From Candidatus Woesearchaeota archaeon (GTDB taxonomy: Archaea; Nanobdellota; Nanobdellia; Woesearchaeales; JAHWHD01): a stretch of 64,000 bases of DNA. A model generated the notes under the pieces. It saw only the letters and a program-made list of their open reading frames with translations. It ran no database searches and had not been told where the DNA came from. Within the stretch, counting starts at the first letter, position 1. Each line of letters begins with the position of its first letter. Position numbers and translations under genes: made by a program. Location of the stretch: contig JAHWHG010000004.1 of the NCBI GenBank assembly GCA_019323515.1, positions 62,001 to 126,000 on the forward strand, read 5' to 3'. This document shows, piece after piece, positions 18,354-27,161 of this stretch.

Positions 18354-18404
18354 TAGCTATAAGCAAAAAGTATTTAAACCATTAGTATTTTATTTATAGT
18401 TAAT
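18354..18404. promoter_or_regulatory. Compact divergent promoter (trmG10 / wHTH)
   Basis: The 51-bp spacer contains GTTTAAATAC on the minus strand and TTTTATTTATAG on the plus strand, each about 20-27 bp from its start codon. Both genes are therefore probably leaderless, with promoters that overlap or nearly abut. Confidence 0.5.
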
Positions 18405-18734
18405 ATGGCTAGGGGAAGACCAGTAAAATCACAGATTAGACAGAATATTATAGAGATTCTGTATTTCTTAGGAAAAGCGTATGGTTATAATATATTCAAA
18501 GTCTATAAGGAAGTATATCCAAAAGTAACAATGCGTTCAATTTATTATCATCTAAGGAAGGGAATAGAGACTGGAGAGATTAAAGTAACTAACATCAAGG
18601 CAGAGAAAGGTGAATACAGTTGGGGAGATGAAGCAGAGAAGATATATTATAGTTTAGGAGATGGCGCTGCCCCAAGGGTTGATCATAGAGTTAAAGAATT
18701 TCTTGATTCAAAGGGTTTGTTGGAGAAAAAATAA
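18405..18734 (+). CDS. Small winged-helix DNA-binding protein
   Basis: The 109-aa protein is basic at its N-terminus (MARGRPVKSQIRQNI) and has a winged-helix pattern: helix 1 (NIIEILYFLGKA), then a YGYNIFKVYKEVYP segment, recognition helix (TMRSIYYHLRKGIETGEI) and a wing (KVTNIKAEKGEYSWG). The remainder (about 75-109) is a short dimerisation-like helix. It resembles PadR/ArsR-size regulators, although no effector site is visible. Divergence from the tRNA methylase gene suggests autoregulation (inference). Confidence 0.75.
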   Translation: MARGRPVKSQIRQNIIEILYFLGKAYGYNIFKVYKEVYPKVTMRSIYYHLRKGIETGEIKVTNIKAEKGEYSWGDEAEKIYYSLGDGAAPRVDHRVKEFLDSKGLLEKK

Positions 18735-18752
18735 TTAGAGATTTTGAGTCTG

Positions 18753-19445
18753 TTAGAGTAACTTCTTAAAAAATCCCATCACTGCATAAGCTTCTCTTTT
18801 GGTCAACATAGACTTCCCAAAAATGCGTTTCCAGACAATCCTTTGAGTCTGTTTCTTGTCTTTTGTAGTAAAATTAAGATTATCAAGGACTTGATTAAGC
18901 AGTTTTAACATTTGGTCTTTTTCTTTTTTTGTAGCAGTTATGAATCCTTTAGTAATCTTTCTCTCTCCTGATTGTTTGTAGAGTTCGTAAAGAATTATAG
19001 CGACTGAGTGGCTAAGATTCAATGCGGGATACTTTTTTGAAGAAGGGATTGAGATAGTATAATCGCATTGCAGTATCTCGTCATTAGTCAGGCCAATACC
19101 TTCCCTTCCAAATAAGAGAGCGACCTTTGCATTCTTTGACCTTAATTGGGTTGCGAGTTTTTCTGGAGTTATTGGAGATCTTGGGATATTGTAGTCAGTG
19201 CCGAGCTTTGAGGTTGTAGCAATTAGGTAATCAAACTTGTCAAGATAGGAGAAATCTTTTACCTTTGCTTTTTTTAAAAGATATTTTGCATGTTTTGCTC
19301 TCTTTACAGCTTCAATATCTTCAGGCGAGCATTTAGGATTAATAAGAACAAGGTTGGTAAAATCAAAGTTCTTCATTATACGGGCGATTGCACCTAAGTT
19401 TCCGGGGTGTTCTGGTTCGATTAGCACGACTGAGATGTTTTTCAT
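18753..19445 (-). CDS. TrmH/SpoU-superfamily RNA 2'-O-methyltransferase (TrmJ-like)
   Basis: The 230-aa enzyme is a SPOUT methylase. The motifs in order are EPEHPGNLGAIARIMKNF (motif 1, with the catalytic Asn/Arg), VALLFGREGIGLTNDE (motif 2) and ISIPSSKKYPALNLSHSVAIILYEL (motif 3, the trefoil knot). The long C-terminal helical extension is the TrmJ hallmark. TrmJ methylates position 32 of tRNAs, and archaeal versions modify mainly C32. It is the last gene of the operon headed by the Zn-ribbon gene at 21858. Confidence 0.87.
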   Translation of the reverse strand: MKNISVVLIEPEHPGNLGAIARIMKNFDFTNLVLINPKCSPEDIEAVKRAKHAKYLLKKAKVKDFSYLDKFDYLIATTSKLGTDYNIPRSPITPEKLATQLRSKNAKVALLFGREGIGLTNDEILQCDYTISIPSSKKYPALNLSHSVAIILYELYKQSGERKITKGFITATKKEKDQMLKLLNQVLDNLNFTTKDKKQTQRIVWKRIFGKSMLTKREAYAVMGFFKKLL

Positions 19446-19458
19446 CTTAAATCCCTAA

Positions 19459-20676
19459 CTAAAGTCCCAATGTGCTGAATAATGGACGTATGTATGGAAA
19501 GAATAGGTCGAACAGTAGAACGAAAAGGAAAATCAAGGATGTGTACTTCCATACATTATAGCTCTTCTCTTTGTTCTTGAAGAGTCTGTCATAAAATATC
19601 TTTATCATTCTTCCCCCATCAACTGGGCCGAGAGGGAGCAGATTTGCAAGACCGATACCTATACTTAGGATGAATAACCACTGTGAAAACTGAAACAGAT
19701 GAAAGAATGTCCAAATTACAGGCTTTGTGAATTTTTGCTCTGCTGAAGGGTGAATGCCTATATTTTGCTGTAAACCAATGCCAAGATAGCTTTTTGTTTC
19801 ATTTTCTGGATCAGATACAGTTGTAATCTCATAAGAATCCTTATCTGTTACTAATGTTATGGCCTCTCCAGGATTTACAGTATTCAATGCTGAAGTTATA
19901 TTTTCTGTTGAGATTATATTTATACCATTGATTGTCTGGATAATTTCATCTTTTCCTACACCTGCAAGTTTAGCAGGGAAATCTGGAGCTGCGTCAAGTA
20001 TTGTAACATCAGTTGGTATTACTGCTCCTTCTAAAGGAATAGCTAGAAGTGGAGAGATTATGAAGATAACTGCTAATGCTGTTAGGATGTTTGAAAACGG
20101 GCCGGCTGCAAAGACAGAAAGTTGTTGTTTATTAGAAGAACGCCTAAGCTGTCTTTCGTCTGGTTCGACAAAAGCGCCTATGATAGGACCAAAAAACACA
20201 ATCCCTGATGCCTTTACCTTGAGTTTATGGAGACGTGCAATCATCCCATGGCTAAACTCATGGATTGTCGCTACAATAAAAATAGCAGGTATACCATACC
20301 AGAATGGTACGAAGACGGGACTTTTCGGGATTCTTATGCCAGGAAGTACAGGGGCAATAGCTGATTGTGCTCCTGGAATCAATATAAGTTCAAACATGTT
20401 ATAAATAAGGAAAACAGAGATTACAAGCATGCCTACAAAGCCGATATAGATGCCCAAAGTACCTAAAAACGTAAGTAGTCGTGGGTGCTTAGAAGCAATC
20501 TTGTCCATTGCCTTTAAACCTAGTTTTGTACGGTATAGTGCAATGAACTTTGCTTGTATGTCAAATTTATCTTTATATTTTATAATTAATAGGATTATAG
20601 CAGTGTAGAATATAACGACAGAGGGATTTCTAATAATAAAATCAATAATAGAACTAAATATGTTTTGTAGACTCAT
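19459..20676 (-). CDS. Site-2-type membrane metalloprotease (M50) with PDZ domain
   Basis: The 405-aa intramembrane protease has the zinc motif HEFSHGM in one membrane helix and the second metal/active-site motif NLLPLGPVDGGRM in another. Between them lies a PDZ domain (about 225-300, GVGKDEIIQTINGI). About six hydrophobic segments are present. Family members cleave membrane-anchored regulators or clear signal peptides. SD AGAGGGG precedes the ATG. It follows eL40 by 28 bp and precedes the TrmJ gene by 13 bp, so it is in the translation operon. A membrane-tethered transcription regulator is encoded at 32.2-33.1 kb and would be one plausible substrate. Confidence 0.9.
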   Translation of the reverse strand: MSLQNIFSSIIDFIIRNPSVVIFYTAIILLIIKYKDKFDIQAKFIALYRTKLGLKAMDKIASKHPRLLTFLGTLGIYIGFVGMLVISVFLIYNMFELILIPGAQSAIAPVLPGIRIPKSPVFVPFWYGIPAIFIVATIHEFSHGMIARLHKLKVKASGIVFFGPIIGAFVEPDERQLRRSSNKQQLSVFAAGPFSNILTALAVIFIISPLLAIPLEGAVIPTDVTILDAAPDFPAKLAGVGKDEIIQTINGINIISTENITSALNTVNPGEAITLVTDKDSYEITTVSDPENETKSYLGIGLQQNIGIHPSAEQKFTKPVIWTFFHLFQFSQWLFILSIGIGLANLLPLGPVDGGRMIKIFYDRLFKNKEKSYNVWKYTSLIFLFVLLFDLFFPYIRPLFSTLGL

Positions 20677-20704
20677 TTACCCCTCTTTTTTATGGTCTTG
20701 TTGT

Positions 20705-20866
20705 TTATTTCTTTCGCTTGGTCCTTAAAGTCTTACTGCCACACTTTCTACAACTAATCTTACCTTGAATCACTTTCATGCTTGTAGCACGAATCTTTGA
20801 CTTACATCTCCTGCATACAAAGATGTTCTTAAACAATCTTGTGCTTGCTTCTTCAAACTTTGCCAT
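20705..20866 (-). CDS. rpl40e: 50S ribosomal protein eL40 (L40e)
   Basis: The 53-aa basic zinc protein reads FVCRRCKSKIRATS, then KISCRKCGSKTLRTKRK. The four cysteines form the C4 zinc ribbon (CxxC-17-CxxC), and the spacing, overall length and CRKCGSKTLR tail are characteristic of archaeal eL40. GGAGAT lies just before the ATG. It sits 52 bp downstream of aIF5A and 28 bp upstream of the site-2 protease in a translation-related operon. Confidence 0.92.
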   Translation of the reverse strand: MAKFEEASTRLFKNIFVCRRCKSKIRATSMKVIQGKISCRKCGSKTLRTKRKK

Positions 20867-20918
20867 TGTGGATCTCCTATATTAATATGAGCAATAATAT
20901 GAGTATGTGTTCAAAGGA

Positions 20919-21317
20919 TTACTCTCCTTTGACCTGTTTCATTACTTTGTCATCAAGTATAACCCAATAAAGTATATGAACACCTTCAACACAACTACCC
21001 TTTAATTCATCAGGAATCTTCAAATCAAATGTCTCGTATGTTTCGGTATCCATGACATTTGCTGTGTCGCCTGATATTGAAAGGACTTGTGCTGTCTTTT
21101 TTTCTATAATAGGAACATCAACATGATCATGACCAGGCATTACAATCACTCTTTTCTTGTCATCAAGCAGTCCGACTGCCTCAAGACGGACTTTTGCGTG
21201 ACCATGCTTACCAGGCCTTGAAACTTGAGTATTTGTGACTTTACAAGCAGCACCATCAATAACAATATAGCTGCCTTTTGAAAGAGTTCCTACACTCACT
21301 GATTTAGTTTCTCCCAT
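20919..21317 (-). CDS. eif5a: Translation factor aIF5A
   Basis: The 132-aa factor stimulates peptide-bond formation at difficult sequences. The N-terminal SH3-like domain contains the hypusination loop SRPGKHGHAK, whose central Lys is converted to hypusine or deoxyhypusine. The C-terminal OB domain (about 70-132) is typical. The start is ATG with GGGTGATG nearby upstream. TATA-like elements in the 89-bp spacer before it suggest a second promoter within the operon. Confidence 0.97.
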   Translation of the reverse strand: MGETKSVSVGTLSKGSYIVIDGAACKVTNTQVSRPGKHGHAKVRLEAVGLLDDKKRVIVMPGHDHVDVPIIEKKTAQVLSISGDTANVMDTETYETFDLKIPDELKGSCVEGVHILYWVILDDKVMKQVKGE

Positions 21318-21406
21318 CTAAACATCACCCTTTTGTTAATTCTAAATTAATATCAATATAAACTTAATAACCTCAAAAAAGCCAGGTTTATTTATAAAGA
21401 TTTCGT

Positions 21407-21685
21407 CTATCCAATAGCTCTTCTTACATCAATAACTTCAACAGACTGTACTCCTTCGATTGTCTGAATCTTCTCTTCAAGAGGGTCTGTTGCACCTTTT
21501 GATTCGTCCATTACAAAGATGATTTTAAGTGCTTTCAAGCCAAATGCTATTGGTTCAATCTCAATCTTTGTTTCTGTTTCTCCAGCAAATCCTGCTATCT
21601 CATTAAGAGCCTTAGTCTGAACTTCTTCAAGATTAACTTCAGGAGAAATTGGCATTATCTTAAGTGTTACAATTGCTTTGGCCAT
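21407..21685 (-). CDS. ef1b: Elongation factor 1-beta (aEF1B)
   Basis: The 92-aa protein is the nucleotide-exchange factor for aEF1A. It has the small alpha/beta sandwich sequence features: the start AKAIVTLKIMPISPEVNLE, central IEPIAFGLKALKIIFVMDE and C-terminal IEGVQSVEVIDVRRAIG. Its length equals that of the family. It starts two bases after the stop codon of the Zn-ribbon gene, with AGAGGTC as SD inside that gene's end, so the two are translationally coupled. Confidence 0.95.
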   Translation of the reverse strand: MAKAIVTLKIMPISPEVNLEEVQTKALNEIAGFAGETETKIEIEPIAFGLKALKIIFVMDESKGATDPLEEKIQTIEGVQSVEVIDVRRAIG

Positions 21686-21687
21686 TT

Positions 21688-21858
21688 TTAGTTAGGACCT
21701 CTAAAACCGCATTCTGGACAGGTGTAAGGAGCTACTATCTGTCTGCAGTGCTTGCATCTTACAATATTGGATTTGCCGCACTTTGGACATTTGAAAGTAA
21801 CTGAACCTGATTCGTTCGTTATCTTTTTTTTGCATGATGTACAGTATAGATCTACCAT
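21688..21858 (-). CDS. Small Zn-ribbon protein (COG2888-like), linked to aEF1-beta
   Basis: The 56-aa protein holds four CxxC pairs: CTSC, CPKC, CKHC and CPEC. These form two zinc ribbons, and the product ends GFRGPN. This matches the archaeal family annotated as a Zn-ribbon RNA-binding protein with a role in translation, which typically sits immediately upstream of aEF1-beta, as here. A TATA-like GTTTATAAATC lies about 30-40 bp upstream of the ATG. It heads the operon Zn-ribbon, aEF1-beta, aIF5A, eL40, S2P, TrmJ. Confidence 0.88.
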   Translation of the reverse strand: MVDLYCTSCKKKITNESGSVTFKCPKCGKSNIVRCKHCRQIVAPYTCPECGFRGPN

Positions 21859-21993
21859 TTTAAATGCACCAATTAGCTGGATTTAGAGCTGATTTATAAA
21901 CTTTAGCATTTTCAGTATTTAGCTAAATCCAATGTATTTATCCTTGAATCGTAACAAAAGTATTTAAAGGTTTGTTGTAGTTATTTAAGAGAT

Positions 21994-22710
21994 ATGAAGA
22001 AAAAAGGGCATGACAAGGAACTTGAGAAGGCTTTTAAGAAGCTTGAAAAGGATAAACCTAATCTTCTTAAGAGATTTGTTTCTAGGTTTAGTAAAAAGGA
22101 AGAAATACCTAAGTTGAAGCCTATAAAACCAAAGAAGAAAAAAATAAAAAAGATTAAAAAAGTGAAAAAGTCCAAGAAAAAGAAGGATAAAAGAACTAAA
22201 AAGATAGAAAAGAAAAAAGCTAGAAATATTAAAGCTAAAAAAAAGGCAAAGAAAATAAAAAAAACGATGTCAAAAAAACAAAAAAAGAGTAAAAAGAGTC
22301 CTAAAGCCTTAATTATGAAAGAAAGAGCATTATCAAAAAGGGAAAAAGAACTTATGCAAAAAGAAAAAAGGTTAGATGTTAGGGAAAAAGAATTGAAAGA
22401 ACTTGAGATCATGCTTGATAAGAGAGAAAATAGGGTTACTAAGATTGATATACTACAGCAGGAAAAAGAAAAAAAGCTGAATAAGCTAGAAGCTAAGTTA
22501 AAGAAGAAGAAAGCAAGGGTAAAGCCTGATGTCATGGATTCTATGATAGATGATTGTAACGCGTTATTAAAGAGAAAGGATATTGAAGGAGCTAGAAAAC
22601 TTTATTCTGAGATAAGAAACAGGTACTATAAGCTTAAGATGGAGAAAGATGAGAAAAATGAGTATTTTAGTAGAATTAAAGAGTTATATGATAAGATTTT
22701 GAAATCTTAA
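21994..22710 (+). CDS. Lys-rich protein with coiled coil and C-terminal helical domain
   Basis: The 238-aa protein has an extremely basic region (about 35-105, mostly Lys), a coiled coil (about 105-170, units such as KREKELMQKEKRLDVREKE) and a compact C-terminal domain (about 175-238). The last contains DSMIDDCNALLKRKDIEG and ARKLYSEIRNRYYKL, patterned like two TPR/MIT-like helices plus a third. That helical module recurs, to my knowledge, in many DPANN proteins. The Lys-rich part suggests nucleic-acid or ribosome binding. The promoter is a TATA-like GTATTTAAAGG about 30 bp upstream. Confidence 0.7.
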   Translation: MKKKGHDKELEKAFKKLEKDKPNLLKRFVSRFSKKEEIPKLKPIKPKKKKIKKIKKVKKSKKKKDKRTKKIEKKKARNIKAKKKAKKIKKTMSKKQKKSKKSPKALIMKERALSKREKELMQKEKRLDVREKELKELEIMLDKRENRVTKIDILQQEKEKKLNKLEAKLKKKKARVKPDVMDSMIDDCNALLKRKDIEGARKLYSEIRNRYYKLKMEKDEKNEYFSRIKELYDKILKS

Positions 22711-23813
22711 TGTGAGTTTAAAGAAATTCTTGAGATGATTCTTTGTTTGTTGTCTACATCAAACATTCTACCAAAAAAGTTTTCCACGGTATAAATGTTT
22801 GTCAATGCATGGTTTGATATCTTAGCTGCCTTAAATTTTCCACCGAAGATAAGGAACGGGATTAAGTTGTCTGCAAGGTATTCGTCAACAGGTGCTTTAT
22901 AGTTAATTTCATTAAGTAGACGTTCTGCTGCCTCTCTTCCGATTATTTCGGAACGCTTTCCACGTTCTCCTAATGAATCTGAACCAATCCTTATAGGGTT
23001 GTTAAAGTCTATTTCTGATTTATCTAATGAAAAGATTGCCCATAAAGTGATGCCTGAGCCAGGGCTTAGAGTATCTTGGTATTCTCTTCTTATGCTGACA
23101 GGGACATTCAGTTTTGATAGTGCCTGTTTTGCTGATTTTGCCTGACGCTCTGCAACTTGCGATTCCTGAAGCTGCTTAGCTGCATGCGAGATTCCTTTAA
23201 CCTGAATAAGGTGGCCTTGTTGTGTAAGGGTAATAGGTTTTACTTTTTTGGAAACATCTTCAATAAACTCAGCATAGTTATTATAGTTGTAGATTGAGAA
23301 TTTTGGTTTAATCTCAATTTCAACAGAGCCGCCACCCTTTGGGTAATATCCTCTCCTGAGAAGCTTTACATTAATGCTTTCACAGTATTTTTGAAGGTGT
23401 GGGATCAGAATATGCTGAAGATAATCGAAGGGCATGCTCCAGGTTACATCTGTGCCGCCTTTAATCTTCAAACGTATTTTTTTACCAGCAAATATACAAG
23501 GGAAAAGTAGTGATTGAAGAAGTAGAGTGATTGAACCTGCTGTTCCTATATCTATTGAAAGCGTCTTTGGTTTGATTGTGCCAGGTTCGTATTTTAAATA
23601 AGATGAGCCAAGTTCATCTCCTTCAACTTTTGCATTACAAAGCTTTTGCAAGGATGTGATGCAAGTAAGATGTTGTTGTTTGAGGCCTGGTTTACAGCGG
23701 CCCTTTCTTATATTATCAACTTCAAATGGAATTCCTGTTAATGTTGATATAGCAAGGGCTGTACGTACTATCTGGCCACCGCCTTCAAGATAATTTCCAT
23801 CAATCTTTAACAT
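22707..23813 (-). CDS. rtcA: RNA 3'-terminal phosphate cyclase
   Basis: The 368-aa enzyme converts RNA 3'-phosphate ends to 2',3'-cyclic phosphates using ATP. Recognition comes from the start LKIDGNYLEGGGQIVRTAL, the IRKGRCKPGLKQQHL segment and RRGYYPKGGGSVEIEIKP. The catalytic-His region is HALTNIYTVENFF near the C-terminus. Length is standard (about 340-370). Product ends could feed RtcB-type ligation, relevant because the window contains an intron-bearing tRNA. The end overlaps the convergent Lys-rich gene by four bases. Confidence 0.92.
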   Translation of the reverse strand: MLKIDGNYLEGGGQIVRTALAISTLTGIPFEVDNIRKGRCKPGLKQQHLTCITSLQKLCNAKVEGDELGSSYLKYEPGTIKPKTLSIDIGTAGSITLLLQSLLFPCIFAGKKIRLKIKGGTDVTWSMPFDYLQHILIPHLQKYCESINVKLLRRGYYPKGGGSVEIEIKPKFSIYNYNNYAEFIEDVSKKVKPITLTQQGHLIQVKGISHAAKQLQESQVAERQAKSAKQALSKLNVPVSIRREYQDTLSPGSGITLWAIFSLDKSEIDFNNPIRIGSDSLGERGKRSEIIGREAAERLLNEINYKAPVDEYLADNLIPFLIFGGKFKAAKISNHALTNIYTVENFFGRMFDVDNKQRIISRISLNSH

Positions 23814-23909
23814 ATTGGTTTAGAAAAATTGTGAAGTTATAAGTTTTTCTGTGTCAAGATTAAAGAAAAGTTTATAAATTAAAAAGATAAACATTAGTTA
23901 AAAGAAGAG

Positions 23910-25028
23910 GTGAATCATATTACTTTAAAGTCTATTAGATGTTTTAGTTGCGGTAGAGAATATCCTTCTAACATGGTTATTTTTGAATGTGAGAAGTGTC
24001 ACGGACCTCTTGACTTAGTATATGATTATAGGGAAATCAAGGAGCAGATTATAACAGATGTATTCTTAAGAGAAGAGATAAAGCATTGGAAGTATTGGCC
24101 TTTTTATCCAATCCAACAGCATGATAAGATTGTGAGTTTCAAAGAAGGAGGAACTCCGCTTATTAAGTCTAAATCTGAAAAAGGTTACATGTTCAAGTAT
24201 GAGGGTGTTAATCCTACTGGTAGCTTTAAAGATAGGGGGAGTACTATTGAAATCACTAAAGTGAATGAGCTTAATATCAAAAAGGTTATATGCGCTTCAA
24301 CAGGGAACATGGGAGCAAGTGTTGCTGCCTATTCTGCAAGAGCTGGAATAAAGGCTGACATATATGTCCCTACTATTGCAACAAAAGAGAAGGTTTTACA
24401 GATGAAGGCATATGGCGCTAATGTAATCCGGGTAAATGGTAATTATGAAGATGCATTGAACAGGACAAAAAAAGCGAGAATAAAGGAGCATGTTTATCTT
24501 ACAGGAGATTATCCTTATAGAGGAGAAGGAGAGAAATCTGTAGGATTTGAGATTATTGATCAATTACATTGGGATTGCCCTGATTATATTGTAACCCCAA
24601 TTGGAAATGCTACCTTGATTTATGCTATATTTAAAGCGTTGAATGAACTGAAAGAAGTTAAGATAATAAAGAAGCTTCCGAGGATTGTTGGTGTTCAGGC
24701 AGTAGGATGTAATCCGATTGTTAAAGCTTTTGAAAGTAAGAAAGAAATTAAAGCTATGAGGAAGACAAAAACAATTGCAAGTGCGATTGACTGTGGAAAT
24801 CCTGTTGATGGTATAAAGGCATTATATGCATTAAGAAAAACGCGTGGGATTGCATTAGACGTTACTGATAAAGAAATTGTCAATGCAAGAAAGGACCTAG
24901 CACAAGAAGGGATTTATGTAGAACCAAGCGGAGCTGTATCATATGCTGGAGCTAAGAAACTTGGTTTAGGTGGCGAGGTTGTATGTGTACTTACAGGGCA
25001 TGGTTTGAAGGATAATAAAGTATATTGA
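23910..25028 (+). CDS. thrC: Threonine synthase (PLP-dependent)
   Basis: The 372-aa enzyme forms threonine from O-phosphohomoserine. An N-terminal zinc-ribbon-like part (CFSCGREYP and CEKCHG) precedes the fold type II PLP core. The Schiff-base Lys lies in GVNPTGSFKDRG, the phosphate-binding loop in STGNMGASVAAY, and the C-terminal Gly/Ser region in EPSGAVSYAGAKKL. A TATA-like GTTTATAAATT lies near 23871. The start is doubtful: the in-frame GTG at 23910 is part of the SD AGAGGTG itself, and the codon six bases further on is ATT (23919). See the separate finding. Confidence 0.9.
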   Translation: MNHITLKSIRCFSCGREYPSNMVIFECEKCHGPLDLVYDYREIKEQIITDVFLREEIKHWKYWPFYPIQQHDKIVSFKEGGTPLIKSKSEKGYMFKYEGVNPTGSFKDRGSTIEITKVNELNIKKVICASTGNMGASVAAYSARAGIKADIYVPTIATKEKVLQMKAYGANVIRVNGNYEDALNRTKKARIKEHVYLTGDYPYRGEGEKSVGFEIIDQLHWDCPDYIVTPIGNATLIYAIFKALNELKEVKIIKKLPRIVGVQAVGCNPIVKAFESKKEIKAMRKTKTIASAIDCGNPVDGIKALYALRKTRGIALDVTDKEIVNARKDLAQEGIYVEPSGAVSYAGAKKLGLGGEVVCVLTGHGLKDNKVY

Positions 25029-25051
25029 AAGTTTTTGGTTAATGAATAAAA

Positions 25052-25678
25052 TTACCTAAGAATTCTTATATCAACTGCTTTTCCAAATTTAGAGTTTATT
25101 ATGAAAGGATTTATGTCGAGTTCTTCTATGTTTTTAATTCTAGATATGCTGACTAAAGATTTTTTCAAAAGTTTCATGTTGACTGGTTTTTCACCGCGAA
25201 TTCCTTGTAGGAGTTTTTTTCCCTTAAGTTCATTTATCATCTGTTCTGCATCATTAGGAGTGATAGGGCAGACCCTAAATGAGACATCCTTAAGAAGCTC
25301 AACATAGATACCGCCTAAACCGAACATGATAACCTGGCCGAATGTTGGGTCTTTCTTTAAGCCGATTATCACTTCCTTGCCTTTGACATGTTCCTGGACA
25401 AGGATTCCTTCTAGTCTAAGCTTTTTCTTTGCTGAAAGAAGCAAAAGGTCATTGAAGTGTTTTTGAAGTTCCAGGTGGTTATTTGCTATTCTTATGCCTT
25501 TAATATCAGTCTTATGAATTGCTTGTTTTGAGATTATTTTGAGAACTACTGGATATTTTGATTTTTTTGTGAATGATTCTGCTTCAGAAAGTTTTTTTGT
25601 AATTACGTGCTTTGCTATAGGGACATATCTCTTAATATAAGAATACGCATCTTTACCTATCATAACCCCTTTTTTCAT
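25052..25678 (-). CDS. ADP-forming acyl-CoA synthetase, beta (ATP-grasp) subunit
   Basis: The 208-aa product is the small ATP-grasp subunit of archaeal ADP-forming acetyl-CoA/acyl-CoA synthetase, which makes ATP from acyl-CoA, ADP and phosphate. Signature parts are FPVVLKII-like KYPVVLKIISKQAIHKTD, VQEHVKGKEVIIGLKKDPTFG, FGLGGIYVELLKD and the C-terminal ELDINPF. The size matches free-standing beta subunits. The alpha subunit is encoded divergently 99 bp away. TATA-like CTATATATAATAC lies about 25 bp upstream, so the mRNA is probably leaderless. Confidence 0.93.
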   Translation of the reverse strand: MKKGVMIGKDAYSYIKRYVPIAKHVITKKLSEAESFTKKSKYPVVLKIISKQAIHKTDIKGIRIANNHLELQKHFNDLLLLSAKKKLRLEGILVQEHVKGKEVIIGLKKDPTFGQVIMFGLGGIYVELLKDVSFRVCPITPNDAEQMINELKGKKLLQGIRGEKPVNMKLLKKSLVSISRIKNIEELDINPFIINSKFGKAVDIRILR

Positions 25679-25777
25679 GGTAAGACATATAATTTAGTAT
25701 TATATATAGTTTTTCATTTTTTATACAAAAAAATTTATATACTAATAGCAATAGAATAATACTAAAAGAGGTGTTAA
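25679..25777. promoter_or_regulatory. Divergent promoter region of the acyl-CoA synthetase subunit genes
   Basis: The spacer has CTATATATAATAC for the beta gene (minus strand) and AATTTATATACTAAT for the alpha gene (plus strand). The alpha gene additionally has AGAGGTG four bases before its ATG. Balanced expression of the two subunits from a shared region is likely. Confidence 0.55.
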
Positions 25778-27133
25778 ATGAATCTGGATAATTTCTTTTA
25801 TGCAAAGAGCATTGCTGTCATAGGTGTTTCAAAGGAGCCTACAAAGATAGGGCATGTAATATTTAAGAATTTTATTGATGCTGATTATAATGGTGAATTG
25901 TATCCTGTCAATCCTGGTGCTGATTTTATACTTAATCACAGATGTTATAAGAGTGTTTTGGATATTAAAGATAATGTTGATTTAGGGATAGTGGCTGTTC
26001 CTGCTAAATTTGTTCTTAAAGTTGTGGAACAGTGTGGAAAAAGGAGGATTAAGGATTTGATAATAATAACAGCAGGATTTGAAGAGATTGGAAATCATAA
26101 ACTGAAGAAAGACCTTGATAAGTTGTTGAAGAGGTACAAGATAAGGGTTATTGGTCCGAATTGTCTTGGCACCTATAATGGGGACAATAATTTTGACTCA
26201 TTATTCTTACCTAGATCAAGGTTAAAAAGACCTGAGAAAGGTAGCATATCATTTGTAAGCCAGAGCGGTGCTCTTGGTTCTGCAATTCTTGACCTAGCTG
26301 CTAAAGAAGGGTATGGGATTGCGAAGTTTATTAGTTATGGGAATGCTATTAATATCAATGAAGCTGATATAATTGAATATCTTGGAGAGGATGAACAGAC
26401 TAAAGTGATATGCCTTTATATTGAAGGAGCTAAAGATGGTAAAAGGTTTCTTGAAGTCTGTAGAAAGGTTTCAAAGAAAAAACCTATAGTTGCAGTTAAG
26501 GGCGGAATTACAAAGGCTGGTTCAAAAGCTGCAATGTCGCACACTGGAAGCTTAGCGGGATCTGCTGAAATCTATAATGGGGTATTTAAGCAGGCAGGTA
26601 TAATAAGAGCTGATACCTTAGAAGATTTATTTAATTATGCGAGAGTACTTGATAATTGTATAAAGCCAAAAGGCAACAGAGTACAAATCATAACTAATGG
26701 AGGGGGATATGGAATAGTAAGTGCTGATGCGCTTAGCAGGTATAATCTTAGGGCTGCACAGTTATCTGGCAGCAGTGTTGTTGAGTTAAAGAAGCGGTTT
26801 CCTGAACTTGTAATCGTTAAAAATCCGATGGATCTTATTGGAGATGCAGATACAGAGAGGTATAAAGATGCAATTGAAGCGTGTATGAAGGATAAGAACA
26901 TTGACATAATCTATCTTGTTATACTTTATCAGACTCCTTTGATAACTCCAGACATAATTGATATTGTTTCTGAGTATAAAGATTTAGGAAAAAAACCAAT
27001 TATTGTTGTATCGACAGGGAGTGAGTTTACTGAAGTATTACGTAAAGGGTTGGAAGAAGCAGGAGTTCCTTGTTTTGAGTTCCCTGATAATGCTATGAAA
27101 GCTATTGGGAAGTTGGTTGAGTATTATTCTTGA
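25778..27133 (+). CDS. ADP-forming acyl-CoA synthetase, alpha subunit
   Basis: The 451-aa subunit has an N-terminal CoA-binding Rossmann domain (FYAKSIAVIGVSKEPTKIG, then GELYPVNPGA), a central succinyl-CoA-ligase-like domain (FVSQSGALGSAILD) and a third domain. The phosphorylated catalytic His lies in KAAMSHTGSLAGS. The set fits acetyl-CoA synthetase (ADP-forming) alpha subunits of fermentative archaea. With Por it makes acetate or branched acids plus ATP. Substrate preference cannot be read from sequence. Confidence 0.93.
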   Translation: MNLDNFFYAKSIAVIGVSKEPTKIGHVIFKNFIDADYNGELYPVNPGADFILNHRCYKSVLDIKDNVDLGIVAVPAKFVLKVVEQCGKRRIKDLIIITAGFEEIGNHKLKKDLDKLLKRYKIRVIGPNCLGTYNGDNNFDSLFLPRSRLKRPEKGSISFVSQSGALGSAILDLAAKEGYGIAKFISYGNAININEADIIEYLGEDEQTKVICLYIEGAKDGKRFLEVCRKVSKKKPIVAVKGGITKAGSKAAMSHTGSLAGSAEIYNGVFKQAGIIRADTLEDLFNYARVLDNCIKPKGNRVQIITNGGGYGIVSADALSRYNLRAAQLSGSSVVELKKRFPELVIVKNPMDLIGDADTERYKDAIEACMKDKNIDIIYLVILYQTPLITPDIIDIVSEYKDLGKKPIIVVSTGSEFTEVLRKGLEEAGVPCFEFPDNAMKAIGKLVEYYS

Positions 27134-27161
27134 GATATTAGTTAAAGAACAATTATTGTAA

